Below are positions 1 through 8,470 of a DNA stretch of 16,087 nucleotides, piece by piece. The stretch comes from CAYLKS01 sp964384205 [NCBI: uncultured bacterium] (GTDB lineage: Bacteria; JAGOEH01): NCBI GenBank assembly GCA_964384205.1, contig CAYLKS010000064.1:1-16087 (forward strand), read 5' to 3'. The notes under the pieces are model-generated. The model saw only the letters and a program-made list of their open reading frames with translations, was not told the origin of the DNA and did not search any database. A program made the translations under genes and the position numbers. Every line of letters starts with the position of its first letter. The stretch's first letter is position 1.

Positions 1-1030
1 CCGAATACGAATGTGCATATCCTAAAACTCCTACTTCTCTATAAGAATATTCAATAGAAATAGCTTTATTAAACATCAAATTATATAATATACCGAAACC
101 AAAAGAAAATCCATATTGACTTTTCTTTAAAAACAATCCCTTATATCCGGTTCGTAAATATAAAGAACCAAAAGAAGGTATTGTATATTTATATTCAGTA
201 CCTAAATTCACATACTCATAATTATTATTCGGATGTAGCGCATCTAAGCTCAATGTCAAACGTTGTAAGGAAGTTGCAATGGGATGAATAGAAAAACCTA
301 TTCTAAAAATCAAAGGTAATTCCCATGAATTTGTTTTATACTCTACAGGAACATCTTTATAATTTCCATTTTCATTCGGATATGGGTCATGTGTTTCAAG
401 CAAATCCATACCTGAATATTTCATTTCTGTACCATAATTTGAAATATTCATTCCAATAGAAAGTCCATCCAAATTTTTTCCTGTGGGAGATAAAAAAGGA
501 GTCTTAATAATAACTCCTAAATCTGTGGCAAAAGCCTTACTATAAGAATGCCATATTTTAGAAGAAATAAATTTTGCAGAATACCCAAAAGCAAACCAAC
601 TGGTAATTCTTCGTCCAAAACTCAATGTCATACAATAATCATTTGCGGCAAAAGTCTCCCCTGTGCCTTCTTGCAATTCCATTGATGTCACTTCCATTTC
701 GCCATAATTAGAATTATAAACAGCAAACGCTATAGTACCTATATTTTTTAAAACAAGCCCTGCCGCAACAAAAGATAAATCAATATTTGCAATCCACGGC
801 TGATAATATAACATAATCTGAGGTTTTTCCATAAAACCAAGCCCAGCAACATTCCAGTATATCGATGAAATATCATTAACATCACTAACAACTGCATCTC
901 CCATACTAATTCCTCTACTACCAAATCCTATCTCAAGGAAATTAGCAGTAGTAGAACCTCTTCTAACAGGATTTTGGGCAAAAATCTGCAAAGTAGTAAT
1001 AACCAAAATAAATATAATAATTTTCTTCAT
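1..1030 (-). CDS. PorV/PorQ-family outer-membrane beta-barrel protein (partial, 3' end off the window)
   Basis: Reading back from an ATG at 1030 gives an open frame of 343 codons that reaches the window edge without a stop. It begins MKKIIIFILVITTLQIFAQ, a signal peptide, followed by a segment with GSTTANFLEIGFGSRGISMG and SSIYWNVAGLGFM, the hallmark N-terminus of the PorV/PorQ family of FadL-like barrels. The rest alternates short aromatic and glycine-rich strands, as expected of an outer-membrane barrel. The in-window length is close to the usual family length, so probably only the last strand is missing. A strong ribosome site (AGGAAGG) lies 5 bases before the ATG. The gene starts 10 bases after the upstream sorting-domain protein and is surely co-transcribed with it. 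In type IX secretion PorV carries cargo by its C-terminal domain; a role for this copy in handling its neighbour is inference. Confidence 0.85.
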   Translation of the reverse strand, partial: MKKIIIFILVITTLQIFAQNPVRRGSTTANFLEIGFGSRGISMGDAVVSDVNDISSIYWNVAGLGFMEKPQIMLYYQPWIANIDLSFVAAGLVLKNIGTIAFAVYNSNYGEMEVTSMELQEGTGETFAANDYCMTLSFGRRITSWFAFGYSAKFISSKIWHSYSKAFATDLGVIIKTPFLSPTGKNLDGLSIGMNISNYGTEMKYSGMDLLETHDPYPNENGNYKDVPVEYKTNSWELPLIFRIGFSIHPIATSLQRLTLSLDALHPNNNYEYVNLGTEYKYTIPSFGSLYLRTGYKGLFLKKSQYGFSFGFGILYNLMFNKAISIEYSYREVGVLGYAHSYS

Positions 1031-1040
1031 TTTTACCTTC

Positions 1041-4000
1041 CTATTTTATAATAGCAAATTTACCAATTTTTTTAGCTCCTGTCTCTAATGATTTAATGTA
1101 ATATATATAAATTCCAGCTGCCACATCTAAACCCTCATCAGACTTTAAATCCCAAAAAGCAGTGCCATTATCTGCTGGATTATCAACTTCTATTTTATCT
1201 ACAAAAACCCCACTTGATGTAAAAATCTGTATTTCACACTTTGCTGGTATATGCGTAAACATAATTTTTCTTCTTTGATTTAATTTATAATTAGCAACTG
1301 CCTCCTCCATACTATTCGTCATAACATAAGGATTGGGAACTACTTTTATATTTTCCATTTGGCTATTTAACCTATCCTTATCAATAATACTTGAGCTTTT
1401 TATACTAAATATCAAAGAATCCGATAAATAAAAAGGCCTTTTGAATGTAATAAAATACACATCATTTGCTTCTGGCAATTGTGATTCATCTTCCGCATTC
1501 TTAAAATCAATAACAAATACAGTCCCACACCACTTATTATCTTTATTTACGACTCCTACCAATACTTCATCTTCTAACATATCATATTGCCCATTTCGGT
1601 TCAAATCATTGACAATCATATCAAGCTTTTCATAAGAACCTGTAGAATCTAAAAATGTTTTATTAATAACATAAAAACTAAAATTTTGTTGAACTAAAAG
1701 ATATTTGCCATTAACAAATTCATTATCTACTCCTCGAATTCCTCTTCTATTATTAGAAAGCCCTGTAAAGACATTTGAATCATCTGTAAAAATAATTTCA
1801 TAATCCCATGGATAATATGTTGATTGTAAAACAGTTGGCTGAATATTAATAGGTGCATCTCCTACCTTCCAGCCAGAATTTATAGTATCAAACTCTGCTA
1901 TTGTATTACTGCACGTTATTTTTAACCTCACTCCATCAAAAACATCTGTATATATATCTTTTGTAGGATTAATTGACCAGCCGCTACCATTGTTACCAAT
2001 ACTATCATAATAAACTAAATTATCCAAAACATAGTTAAATTTATCCTCATAATATACAAGTTTATTACTATCAGTAACATCATATACATAAAAACCGCTT
2101 GTTAAATACTGCAATGCATTATCATGCGTCCTTAAATAACTCACAGTATCTATTGTAAATTTAATTTTATATTGATGTGATTTAATTTCATTATTATTCA
2201 AAATTTCAGGAATAATAGCCCCCTTACCAATTTTTATATCATTTAGCTCAACATTATATTCTGGAAAAACATACCCTGCAGAAACGACATGGGGAGTAAC
2301 TATTTGAACATTTTTACTTACTTTCTTTACATTTTCTGACTCATCTAATTCTATAATCAAATTATTTTCTGATGGGGCAATGCCATCTTCACCAATATCA
2401 GGAATTCCATAATCATAAGCAACAAGCCCATAATAATAAGTTTTTCCATTTTTTACATTAGTGTCAATAAAATAATGCACAATTCCTGACTCATCACCTA
2501 AATAATATCCCATACCATTAACCAATGCAAAATTGGTGAATCCCTGAATATTATCAATTTTATCACATTGAAAAATTGGTTTTTTGAACATAGGAACACC
2601 ATATCCATCAGTAACAACCTCAGCATCTGAAAATTTCTTATCTGTTGCACGATAAAGTTTATATCCCTCAAAATCATTAGTATTTCTGAGTAGTGGTTCT
2701 CTTGTTAATTTATCAGCAACAGCATCCCATGTTAAAATAACCTTTCCATCTAAAGCATATGCTTTTAAAGTAGGCATAAGAGGAGGACTTGCAAATCTGT
2801 AATCTCCCTCATAAATAACCTGTACTATCTCTTTTTTCTTAAATAGGGAAGGTGCTTTATGTTCAACCGAATTTAATCCTTCCAACGGATCATAAGAATG
2901 TAAAATTGCCATAGAATATCGTTCAGTTCTTCCCTTATATAAAGGGAAAACCCCTGATGCAAAAAACTCAATCAAATTTTCAGGTTTGCCATAATATTCT
3001 TCTAATTTATTAGAACTCATCATAGACCACATGCATTTGTCACCTCTAAAGGTACGAAATTCTCCCTGCCTACTCTCTGATGGATACATTTGAAAGGCGG
3101 TTAAACCAATTTGATCTGATTCTGAAATATCTGTCAAATTGAAATTAGGTTCACAACCAACACCTTCTTTAAAATCTGGCCTATGATTACATTCAGTACC
3201 ATCTGCATCAGGCCCATTATAATTTAAATCACCAGGAGCAACCCCATCTAATCCTACATCATCACCAGGGTTTTCTCCAATATCATAAATACCATTGTTA
3301 TTTACATCATTTCCATCCTGCCAATCTTGATCCTCATCTGCATCCCAATGAGGTTTTAAATCCTCTTCTTTTAATCCATAATATTTCAAAAACTTATCCA
3401 GATTAGCAATACCCTCTGTAGGACCTATAATCTTTGTTGGTTCGTTATCTCTTTTTTCATCAAGCAATCCATCATCATCATTATCAATACCTTCATAATC
3501 CAAGCCTGGACTTTCCATATATGCGAATCCCATAGTACCAGTAGGCACTCCACCGAGTCCTGTACCAGAAATATCCCATGAATAAGCAAGGTCTATATAT
3601 GTATTAAAATAAGCAATTTCATCATCTTCGTCACCACCTATTGCATTATCCACATGAAAACCAAATGCCATATCGGGAATATCATAATCTGATATATTAG
3701 AAATTTTATATTCCCAAAAAATAGCATCTCTTGCCTGTGGATTATTCCATTGAAACCCTCTGGTTTCTACTCTAATACCGAGTCCCCCCCATGGTTTACC
3801 ATATTGAATTGTAACGTCCTTCTTTTTATCACCAATATAGACTCCGGGTCTGGGATAATATTTCACAGTATCATCATTGCCTAAATATTCCTGATCTTGA
3901 GCATCATTAACAACAAAAAAAGTTTCAAGATCAGCTTTAATAACTCCTCTACCGAACCTTCCATTCCATTCGCCAGGCCATTTTTTACTGCCACCAGTAG

Positions 4001-4493
4001 ATGGCCAACCATCTACTGGCCATGATTCTTTTATATTACTCATCGCTGGATATTCATTATTTTCATTGAAATAACCAAAAACCGGATAAAATCCCCAATT
4101 TATCGTTCCTGTGGGATCAGTATCCATGCCTTCTCTATAATTTGTTTGACAAAAATATAAAGTATCAAGATCCGTTCTACTTTCAATTTCAGCCTTATCT
4201 GTAACTGGCACTGAATCATTCTCTAAAAATACACGCGCTCCAATTAATACTGCAACACCATCTAACATTTTTAAACCTTCATAATTATTTGGCCACCTTG
4301 AAACATCGGATCTTGGCCAATCTGATAATTGAGTAGTATTTTTAAAATATAAAAAAACTCTATTGCCTGTCATGAAACCTTCTCTAATTGCTGCTATATC
4401 ACCAGCTGGATCATCCGGGCCTTCATAAGGCCTGCCCTGGCCCCAAATTATCCCTAAACTTAATAACATAAACAAAAAAATTTTTCTCATCAT
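1041..4493 (-). CDS. Large secreted surface protein with FN3-like region, Ca-binding-like loops and type IX-like C-terminal sorting domain
   Basis: The 1150-aa product starts with a signal peptide (residues 1 to about 19, MMRKIFLFMLLSLGIIWGQG). The N-terminal half is rich in W, Y, G and D and resembles no enzyme I know. Acidic loops of calcium-binding type occur at 336-346 (DNDDDGLLDE), 396-407 (DVNNNGIYDIGE) and 963-976 (DLNRNGQYDMLEDE). Residues about 572-700 look like a fibronectin-III-like fold (VILTWDAV, GYKLYRA, YYYGLVAYD). Residues 1048-1150 form a sorting/FlgD-like domain: VVPNPYV at the start, GIYIYYIKS, and the end GKFAIIK, as in cargo of the type IX secretion system. The start has two adjacent ATGs (4493 and 4490) after a G-rich ribosome site; either could be used. 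It lies 17 bases after the TonB receptor gene. I infer that it is exported and held at the cell surface, possibly as a partner of the receptor. No catalytic motif was seen. Confidence 0.82.
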   Translation of the reverse strand: MMRKIFLFMLLSLGIIWGQGRPYEGPDDPAGDIAAIREGFMTGNRVFLYFKNTTQLSDWPRSDVSRWPNNYEGLKMLDGVAVLIGARVFLENDSVPVTDKAEIESRTDLDTLYFCQTNYREGMDTDPTGTINWGFYPVFGYFNENNEYPAMSNIKESWPVDGWPSTGGSKKWPGEWNGRFGRGVIKADLETFFVVNDAQDQEYLGNDDTVKYYPRPGVYIGDKKKDVTIQYGKPWGGLGIRVETRGFQWNNPQARDAIFWEYKISNISDYDIPDMAFGFHVDNAIGGDEDDEIAYFNTYIDLAYSWDISGTGLGGVPTGTMGFAYMESPGLDYEGIDNDDDGLLDEKRDNEPTKIIGPTEGIANLDKFLKYYGLKEEDLKPHWDADEDQDWQDGNDVNNNGIYDIGENPGDDVGLDGVAPGDLNYNGPDADGTECNHRPDFKEGVGCEPNFNLTDISESDQIGLTAFQMYPSESRQGEFRTFRGDKCMWSMMSSNKLEEYYGKPENLIEFFASGVFPLYKGRTERYSMAILHSYDPLEGLNSVEHKAPSLFKKKEIVQVIYEGDYRFASPPLMPTLKAYALDGKVILTWDAVADKLTREPLLRNTNDFEGYKLYRATDKKFSDAEVVTDGYGVPMFKKPIFQCDKIDNIQGFTNFALVNGMGYYLGDESGIVHYFIDTNVKNGKTYYYGLVAYDYGIPDIGEDGIAPSENNLIIELDESENVKKVSKNVQIVTPHVVSAGYVFPEYNVELNDIKIGKGAIIPEILNNNEIKSHQYKIKFTIDTVSYLRTHDNALQYLTSGFYVYDVTDSNKLVYYEDKFNYVLDNLVYYDSIGNNGSGWSINPTKDIYTDVFDGVRLKITCSNTIAEFDTINSGWKVGDAPINIQPTVLQSTYYPWDYEIIFTDDSNVFTGLSNNRRGIRGVDNEFVNGKYLLVQQNFSFYVINKTFLDSTGSYEKLDMIVNDLNRNGQYDMLEDEVLVGVVNKDNKWCGTVFVIDFKNAEDESQLPEANDVYFITFKRPFYLSDSLIFSIKSSSIIDKDRLNSQMENIKVVPNPYVMTNSMEEAVANYKLNQRRKIMFTHIPAKCEIQIFTSSGVFVDKIEVDNPADNGTAFWDLKSDEGLDVAAGIYIYYIKSLETGAKKIGKFAIIK

Positions 4494-4510
4494 AAAACAT
4501 CCCCACTTTA

Positions 4511-7267
4511 TTAAAATTTTATTCCTATTCCAAATTTAATAAAACGTGGCATACCATACATTGATGGATCACGATAAATATCCATATAATCATTAAAATT
4601 ACTCCTATGGGCATTTATGATCTCCGGCCTGACAATTGTAGTATATGCCCTTCCTGTATATTGATTAACCCTTTTTTCATTCTTTCTATCCAAAAGATTA
4701 TAAGCTTTAAGATACAACACTGTAGATAATTTATTCCAAATATCAATATTATAAGATATATTTAAATCGAACCTATAATTCGAAGGCCTCCAGCTATTAT
4801 TTGGTAACAAATTTATTGTAGCTAAATGACTTTCAAGAATCGGCACCCATGTATATGGCATACCTGAATTATAATAAAAAATCAATCCTGCATTAAACTT
4901 TTTGGTAACATATTCTACTAAAAAATTTAAAGTGTGCCGCTGATCCCATTCTAAAGGAATTAACTGACTAATCGGATCCATGCTATTGCCTGCTCGTGTA
5001 AATGTTTCCAGAGGATTATCTGCAACCCCCTTGGTGTACTGTAAGGTATAGTTCAATGTTAAAAATAAATTTTTAGTTAAATCATAATCGACTTTTACTT
5101 CAAACCCCTTAACATTCCCATAATCTTTATTACAATATAAACCATATCTAATCTGGTTAAAAGTTGTAACAATCTTGGTACTCAAAAGATCATAAATATC
5201 ACGATAATAAAGAACAACATCTAAATTAAACCCAGTAAATATCTCCTGCCATAATCCAATTTCATATTGTACCGTTTTTTCTGATTTAATAGTAGGATTT
5301 CCCATCACAGTTGAATAATCATTTGGAGCCACCCTATAATTATGGTTTTTATACAATGCATAAAATGGTGGAACCTGAAAAAAATGCCCATAACTTATAT
5401 GAGCCACAGCTTTTGTCCCCAATTGATAAGAAATACCAAAACGAGGGCTTAATTGCCATTGGTATGGTGCTTTTAATAAAGTAGACATTTTCTCTGGATT
5501 ATCCGGAAATCGCAACTGATTCGCAGGATTCCTCCACTGAGATGGATAATAGGAATTGGGGTCAAATCCATCATATCTTACTCCTAAATTCACTACTATC
5601 TCATTAAATTCCATTTTATCCTGAAAATAATAAGAAATTTCTTTGGGCTCTACATCATATAAATCTGAGTAAATACTATTTGTATCTTCTGGTAAAACAG
5701 GTTCATAATTAGGGAAAACATATTTATTTATTGTGTCATCAAAATAATGATAATATTCATCCTTAGTGCCACGATATTTATTCAAAATATAATAATCTTT
5801 ATTCTTCAAATGATATTTAGTAAAAAGAAAGCCTGTTTTTATTGAATGGTTATTGGTTAATTGATATGTAATATCATATTTAACATCCGTTTTAAAAGTT
5901 TTTCTAATTAAATGACTTTTGTCCTGGCCACCTGTATAAAAATCCGGGCCACTTCTTACAAGATAAGCATCATGCGCATATCTTTTATCCAGAGGATTTT
6001 CATATACATAAGCTCCTCTATAATTATCAAGATAGGAAACTTTAAATTCGTAAAATAAAAACGGTGCAATAGAATGATTAATTAATACCGCAACCATTTG
6101 AGAATTATTATAATTAGTTAACATACCATCTGGATTATATTTAAACAAATGATTATAATTTTTATACTTATTATATGTTCCAGTATAATTAAGACTTAAT
6201 TTAAAATTATCAAAAAAATTAAAGGATAATTTTGTAAAAAAATTAAAAAGCTTATTAAAATTCAAAGGAACAAATTTATTATCACCTGTATGCTCACTAT
6301 ACCAGAGAGAAGAATCCTGATATAAAAAATTGCTGTAATCATCAACATTAAATCTCCTAATACCATTCAAATAACCTTTATCATAATTATACCTTGTATT
6401 AATAATAAAATTAATCTTATCTTTTATAACAGGCCCCTCTAAAAATAAATTTAAATCAAGGTCTCTTGTTATTTCAGTATTTTTAAGGCCAATAAAAACA
6501 TCTTTATTAGCAGTGAAATAATTACCTGCTAAAATATTTGCTTTAAAACCAAAATTATTATTCCCATTTTTTGTAACAATATTAACGACTCCACTCATTG
6601 CTCTTCCGTACTCAGCATTAAAAGTACCAGTAATTACCTCAATATTACTTATAACATCATTATTTATTTCAAGATCTTGCTTTTCTTTTGTAAAAGCATC
6701 GTCAACAGCTACCCCATCTACAAGATAAGTAACATCAGAAAGCCTTCCACCTCTAAAATGTTTATCTACAACACCTGATTGCATCTTTATAACATCTTGA
6801 ACATTTTCCACAGGTAAAGTAGAAAGTTTATCAGATGAAATATTTTTAATTGACCCTGTTTGATCTTTTTTTATATCTATTTTATTAGCAAAAACAACTA
6901 CTTCATCTCCATGGATTTCAGTAACATCTAACTCAAAATTAACATTAGTAGTCCTATTAACCGCAACCTCAACTTCTTTGACAACCTGAGTTTTATAACC
7001 AATCATTTGAGCCTTTATATTATACCTTCCCGGAGGTAAATTGATTATAAAATAATTCCCGTCATTATCTGCAACAGCACCAATAATCCTATTAAGTTTT
7101 ATAATTTTATTTCCGTCCCATTTCTCGTAAATTAAAATCTGAGCAGAAGGCAATGCTTCTCCTGTGGCTTTATCTATAACCCTTCCAGATATTTTACCCG
7201 TTGTTTGAGAAAACATAACAACAGGATAAAAAAGCATTAATAAAAAAATAAAACAGAAACGTTTCAT
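4511..7267 (-). CDS. TonB-dependent outer-membrane receptor with carboxypeptidase-regulatory-like N-terminal domain
   Basis: The product (918 aa from the chosen start) takes up or senses a ligand at the outer membrane using TonB energy; the ligand cannot be told from sequence. Domains in order are: signal peptide 1-20 (MKRFCFIFLLMLF...); carboxypeptidase-regulatory-like beta domain about 24-114 (GKISGRVIDKATGEALPSA, DNDGNYFIINLPPGRYNI); a TonB-box-like DEVVV at 121-125; plug about 138-236 (ENVQDVIKMQSGV, YLVDGVAVDD, NAEYGRAMSGVVNIVTKNG); then a 22-strand-type barrel to a C-terminal phenylalanine. The frame is open to 7309, but ATG 7267 is preferred. It gives a clean signal peptide and has an AAGGAGAGA ribosome site 4 bases upstream, whereas the longer version would bury the signal peptide behind 14 charged residues. 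It is first in its cluster, behind a predicted promoter and inverted repeat. A SusC-like pairing with the next gene is possible, but that neighbour is not a SusD. Confidence 0.9.
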   Translation of the reverse strand: MKRFCFIFLLMLFYPVVMFSQTTGKISGRVIDKATGEALPSAQILIYEKWDGNKIIKLNRIIGAVADNDGNYFIINLPPGRYNIKAQMIGYKTQVVKEVEVAVNRTTNVNFELDVTEIHGDEVVVFANKIDIKKDQTGSIKNISSDKLSTLPVENVQDVIKMQSGVVDKHFRGGRLSDVTYLVDGVAVDDAFTKEKQDLEINNDVISNIEVITGTFNAEYGRAMSGVVNIVTKNGNNNFGFKANILAGNYFTANKDVFIGLKNTEITRDLDLNLFLEGPVIKDKINFIINTRYNYDKGYLNGIRRFNVDDYSNFLYQDSSLWYSEHTGDNKFVPLNFNKLFNFFTKLSFNFFDNFKLSLNYTGTYNKYKNYNHLFKYNPDGMLTNYNNSQMVAVLINHSIAPFLFYEFKVSYLDNYRGAYVYENPLDKRYAHDAYLVRSGPDFYTGGQDKSHLIRKTFKTDVKYDITYQLTNNHSIKTGFLFTKYHLKNKDYYILNKYRGTKDEYYHYFDDTINKYVFPNYEPVLPEDTNSIYSDLYDVEPKEISYYFQDKMEFNEIVVNLGVRYDGFDPNSYYPSQWRNPANQLRFPDNPEKMSTLLKAPYQWQLSPRFGISYQLGTKAVAHISYGHFFQVPPFYALYKNHNYRVAPNDYSTVMGNPTIKSEKTVQYEIGLWQEIFTGFNLDVVLYYRDIYDLLSTKIVTTFNQIRYGLYCNKDYGNVKGFEVKVDYDLTKNLFLTLNYTLQYTKGVADNPLETFTRAGNSMDPISQLIPLEWDQRHTLNFLVEYVTKKFNAGLIFYYNSGMPYTWVPILESHLATINLLPNNSWRPSNYRFDLNISYNIDIWNKLSTVLYLKAYNLLDRKNEKRVNQYTGRAYTTIVRPEIINAHRSNFNDYMDIYRDPSMYGMPRFIKFGIGIKF

Positions 7268-7270
7268 ATA

Positions 7271-7279
7271 TCTCTCCTT
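7271..7279 (-). promoter_or_regulatory. Ribosome binding site fixing the TonB receptor start
   Basis: The minus strand reads AAGGAGAGA, with the AGGAG core 6 bases before ATG 7267. This decides for the start at 7267 over the in-frame ATG at 7309, which has no comparable site. Confidence 0.8.
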
Positions 7280-7294
7280 ACTATAAATTTTCTT

Positions 7295-7321
7295 GTTAAT
7301 TAATTCCAATAATTAATTAAC
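7295..7321. repeat. Perfect 27-bp inverted repeat (11-5-11) over the -10 region; candidate operator
   Basis: The arm GTTAATTAATT (7295-7305) is followed by CCAAT and the exact complement AATTAATTAAC (7311-7321). A further half-copy AATTAAC follows at 7323-7329. The repeat covers the proposed -10 box and start site of the TonB receptor cluster, where a repressor would act. Because the transcript would begin inside the repeat, an RNA hairpin is less likely than a protein-binding site. The AT-only arms make a chance palindrome more likely than usual. Confidence 0.4.
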
Positions 7322-7343
7322 CAATTAACTTATAATTTGTCAA
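7316..7343 (-). promoter_or_regulatory. Predicted sigma70-type promoter of the TonB receptor cluster
   Basis: The minus strand has an exact -35 box TTGACA (7343-7338). A spacer of 16 leads to GTTAAT (7321-7316), a four-of-six match to TATAAT. The start site would be near 7309-7305, about 40 bases before the ATG at 7267. The -10 is weak and the area is nearly pure AT, so the exact -10 is uncertain. The strong -35, the position before the first gene of a cluster and the break from the upstream operon support it. Confidence 0.5.
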
Positions 7344-7415
7344 TATTTTTTTTAATTAATTATTTTTTAAATAAACAAAAAAGGATACATCACTAAATCA
7401 TTAATTATCATATAA

Positions 7416-8468
7416 TTAAATATTTTTCTTAAACATGGTTCGTCTTAAAATTTCTAATTCTTGCAAAAAATTAGGTGTAAAATCTGATTTATTTGCTTTG
7501 TCTATTTCAGCAACTGTCCAAAATTTTATTTCTGATATTTCATTTCTATCAAACTCAAATGGGCCATCATAAACAGTAAAAAATGAATATACAAATTCAC
7601 TCTCAATCTCATTTGTCATTATATATTGAGCCAATTGCCAATATTTTTCAGGAAAAAATCCAAGTTCCTCCCTTGTTTCTCTCATCAAAGCAGTAATAAC
7701 ATCTTCACCACTTGATATATGTCCACCAACAGCTGTATCCCATTTATCTGGCTGAATATCTTTATTTTTCGATCTTTTTTGTAGTAAAAGTTCTCCTTTA
7801 GAATTAAATACATGCAAATGAACAACTGGATGTAACAATTTAGGATTAGAATGACATACACTTCTTGGGGCTTTGCCTATAACATTCCCATTTACATCCA
7901 CGAGATCAAACCATTCTTCTTCACTATACTTACGGTGGCTGAGATAACTTTTAATCAAATAAAATAAAAATATAACTCCTAAAATTATATAAAGCAAAAA
8001 TCCAGAAATAAATGCCCACCATTTTTTTGATAAAAAGAAAGCAGAATAAACAATAAGTACAGTATGAAATAAAAGCACCCAGAAAAATATACTAAATATC
8101 TTTTTCATTATCCTATTATCAACCACCTCTAAATTGAAATTTTTCATATATCGTCCAGTCATTTTCAACAATATAGGATAATCTGAAAAAGCAGATATTC
8201 CAATAATAACAAGAAAAACTAACTGTATTGCAGCGGGCTTCAACCTAAAATAAATCTCATTATTTAATAATAAAGATACTCCTCCTAAAATCACCAAAAA
8301 TCCAATATCAACCAAAATAATCTTTTCAATCTTTTTGGATTTTTTATATTCCCATATAAGCTCAATTATTCCTGATAAAATAGCAACAATTAAACCAGGT
8401 ACCTCTCCCCATAAAGAATCTACAAGTATAAAAATAAAAATTGGCAAAAAACTATAAACAAAAACCAT
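7416..8468 (-). CDS. Fusion of a YciB-like (septation protein A) membrane domain with a Nudix hydrolase
   Basis: The product is 350 aa from ATG 8468. Residues below count from an in-frame TTG two codons earlier; subtract 2 for the ATG. Residues 1-180 have about six membrane segments and match the whole E. coli YciB plan: FLPIFIFILVDSLWG near the start, GGVSLLLNNEIYFRLKP at 64-80, then a last helix pair ending near 180. Residues 187-345 form a Nudix domain of the YfcD/IPP-isomerase-like kind (FDLVDVNGNVIGKAPR). The Nudix box runs from G251 to F273: E257, R265-E266, E269-E270 and G272 are intact, with T267 at the usual hydrophobic place. The domain should hydrolyse a nucleoside or prenyl diphosphate on the cytoplasmic face; the substrate is unknown. 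ATG 8468 is chosen because TAGG lies 6 bases before it, while the TTG at 8474 overlaps the rlpA stop. It is last in the long operon, 2 bases after rlpA. Confidence 0.85.
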   Translation of the reverse strand: MVFVYSFLPIFIFILVDSLWGEVPGLIVAILSGIIELIWEYKKSKKIEKIILVDIGFLVILGGVSLLLNNEIYFRLKPAAIQLVFLVIIGISAFSDYPILLKMTGRYMKNFNLEVVDNRIMKKIFSIFFWVLLFHTVLIVYSAFFLSKKWWAFISGFLLYIILGVIFLFYLIKSYLSHRKYSEEEWFDLVDVNGNVIGKAPRSVCHSNPKLLHPVVHLHVFNSKGELLLQKRSKNKDIQPDKWDTAVGGHISSGEDVITALMRETREELGFFPEKYWQLAQYIMTNEIESEFVYSFFTVYDGPFEFDRNEISEIKFWTVAEIDKANKSDFTPNFLQELEILRRTMFKKNI

Positions 8469-8470
8469 TA

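Noticed and set aside
1441-1635. Plus-strand open frame of 64 codons
   Set aside because: It lies wholly inside the well-supported minus-strand surface-protein gene, has no ribosome site and has a low-complexity Ser/Thr-rich product typical of an antisense shadow.
1041-4493. SusD-type lipoprotein identity for the gene after the TonB receptor
   Set aside because: It has no lipobox and no SusD/TPR-like helical pattern, and it ends with a sorting domain instead.
7401-7419. Perfect 8-3-8 inverted repeat (TTAATTAT, CAT, ATAATTAA) at the end of the long operon, as a terminator
   Set aside because: The stem is only A-T pairs, overlaps the Nudix stop codon and is not followed directly by a T run, so it is too weak to call as an intrinsic terminator.
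7416-8468. A frameshift or assembly error joining two separate genes (yciB and a Nudix gene)
   Set aside because: The frame is open throughout, and a charged linker after the last membrane helix leads smoothly into the Nudix domain. I keep it as a true fusion, though an independent assembly should confirm it.
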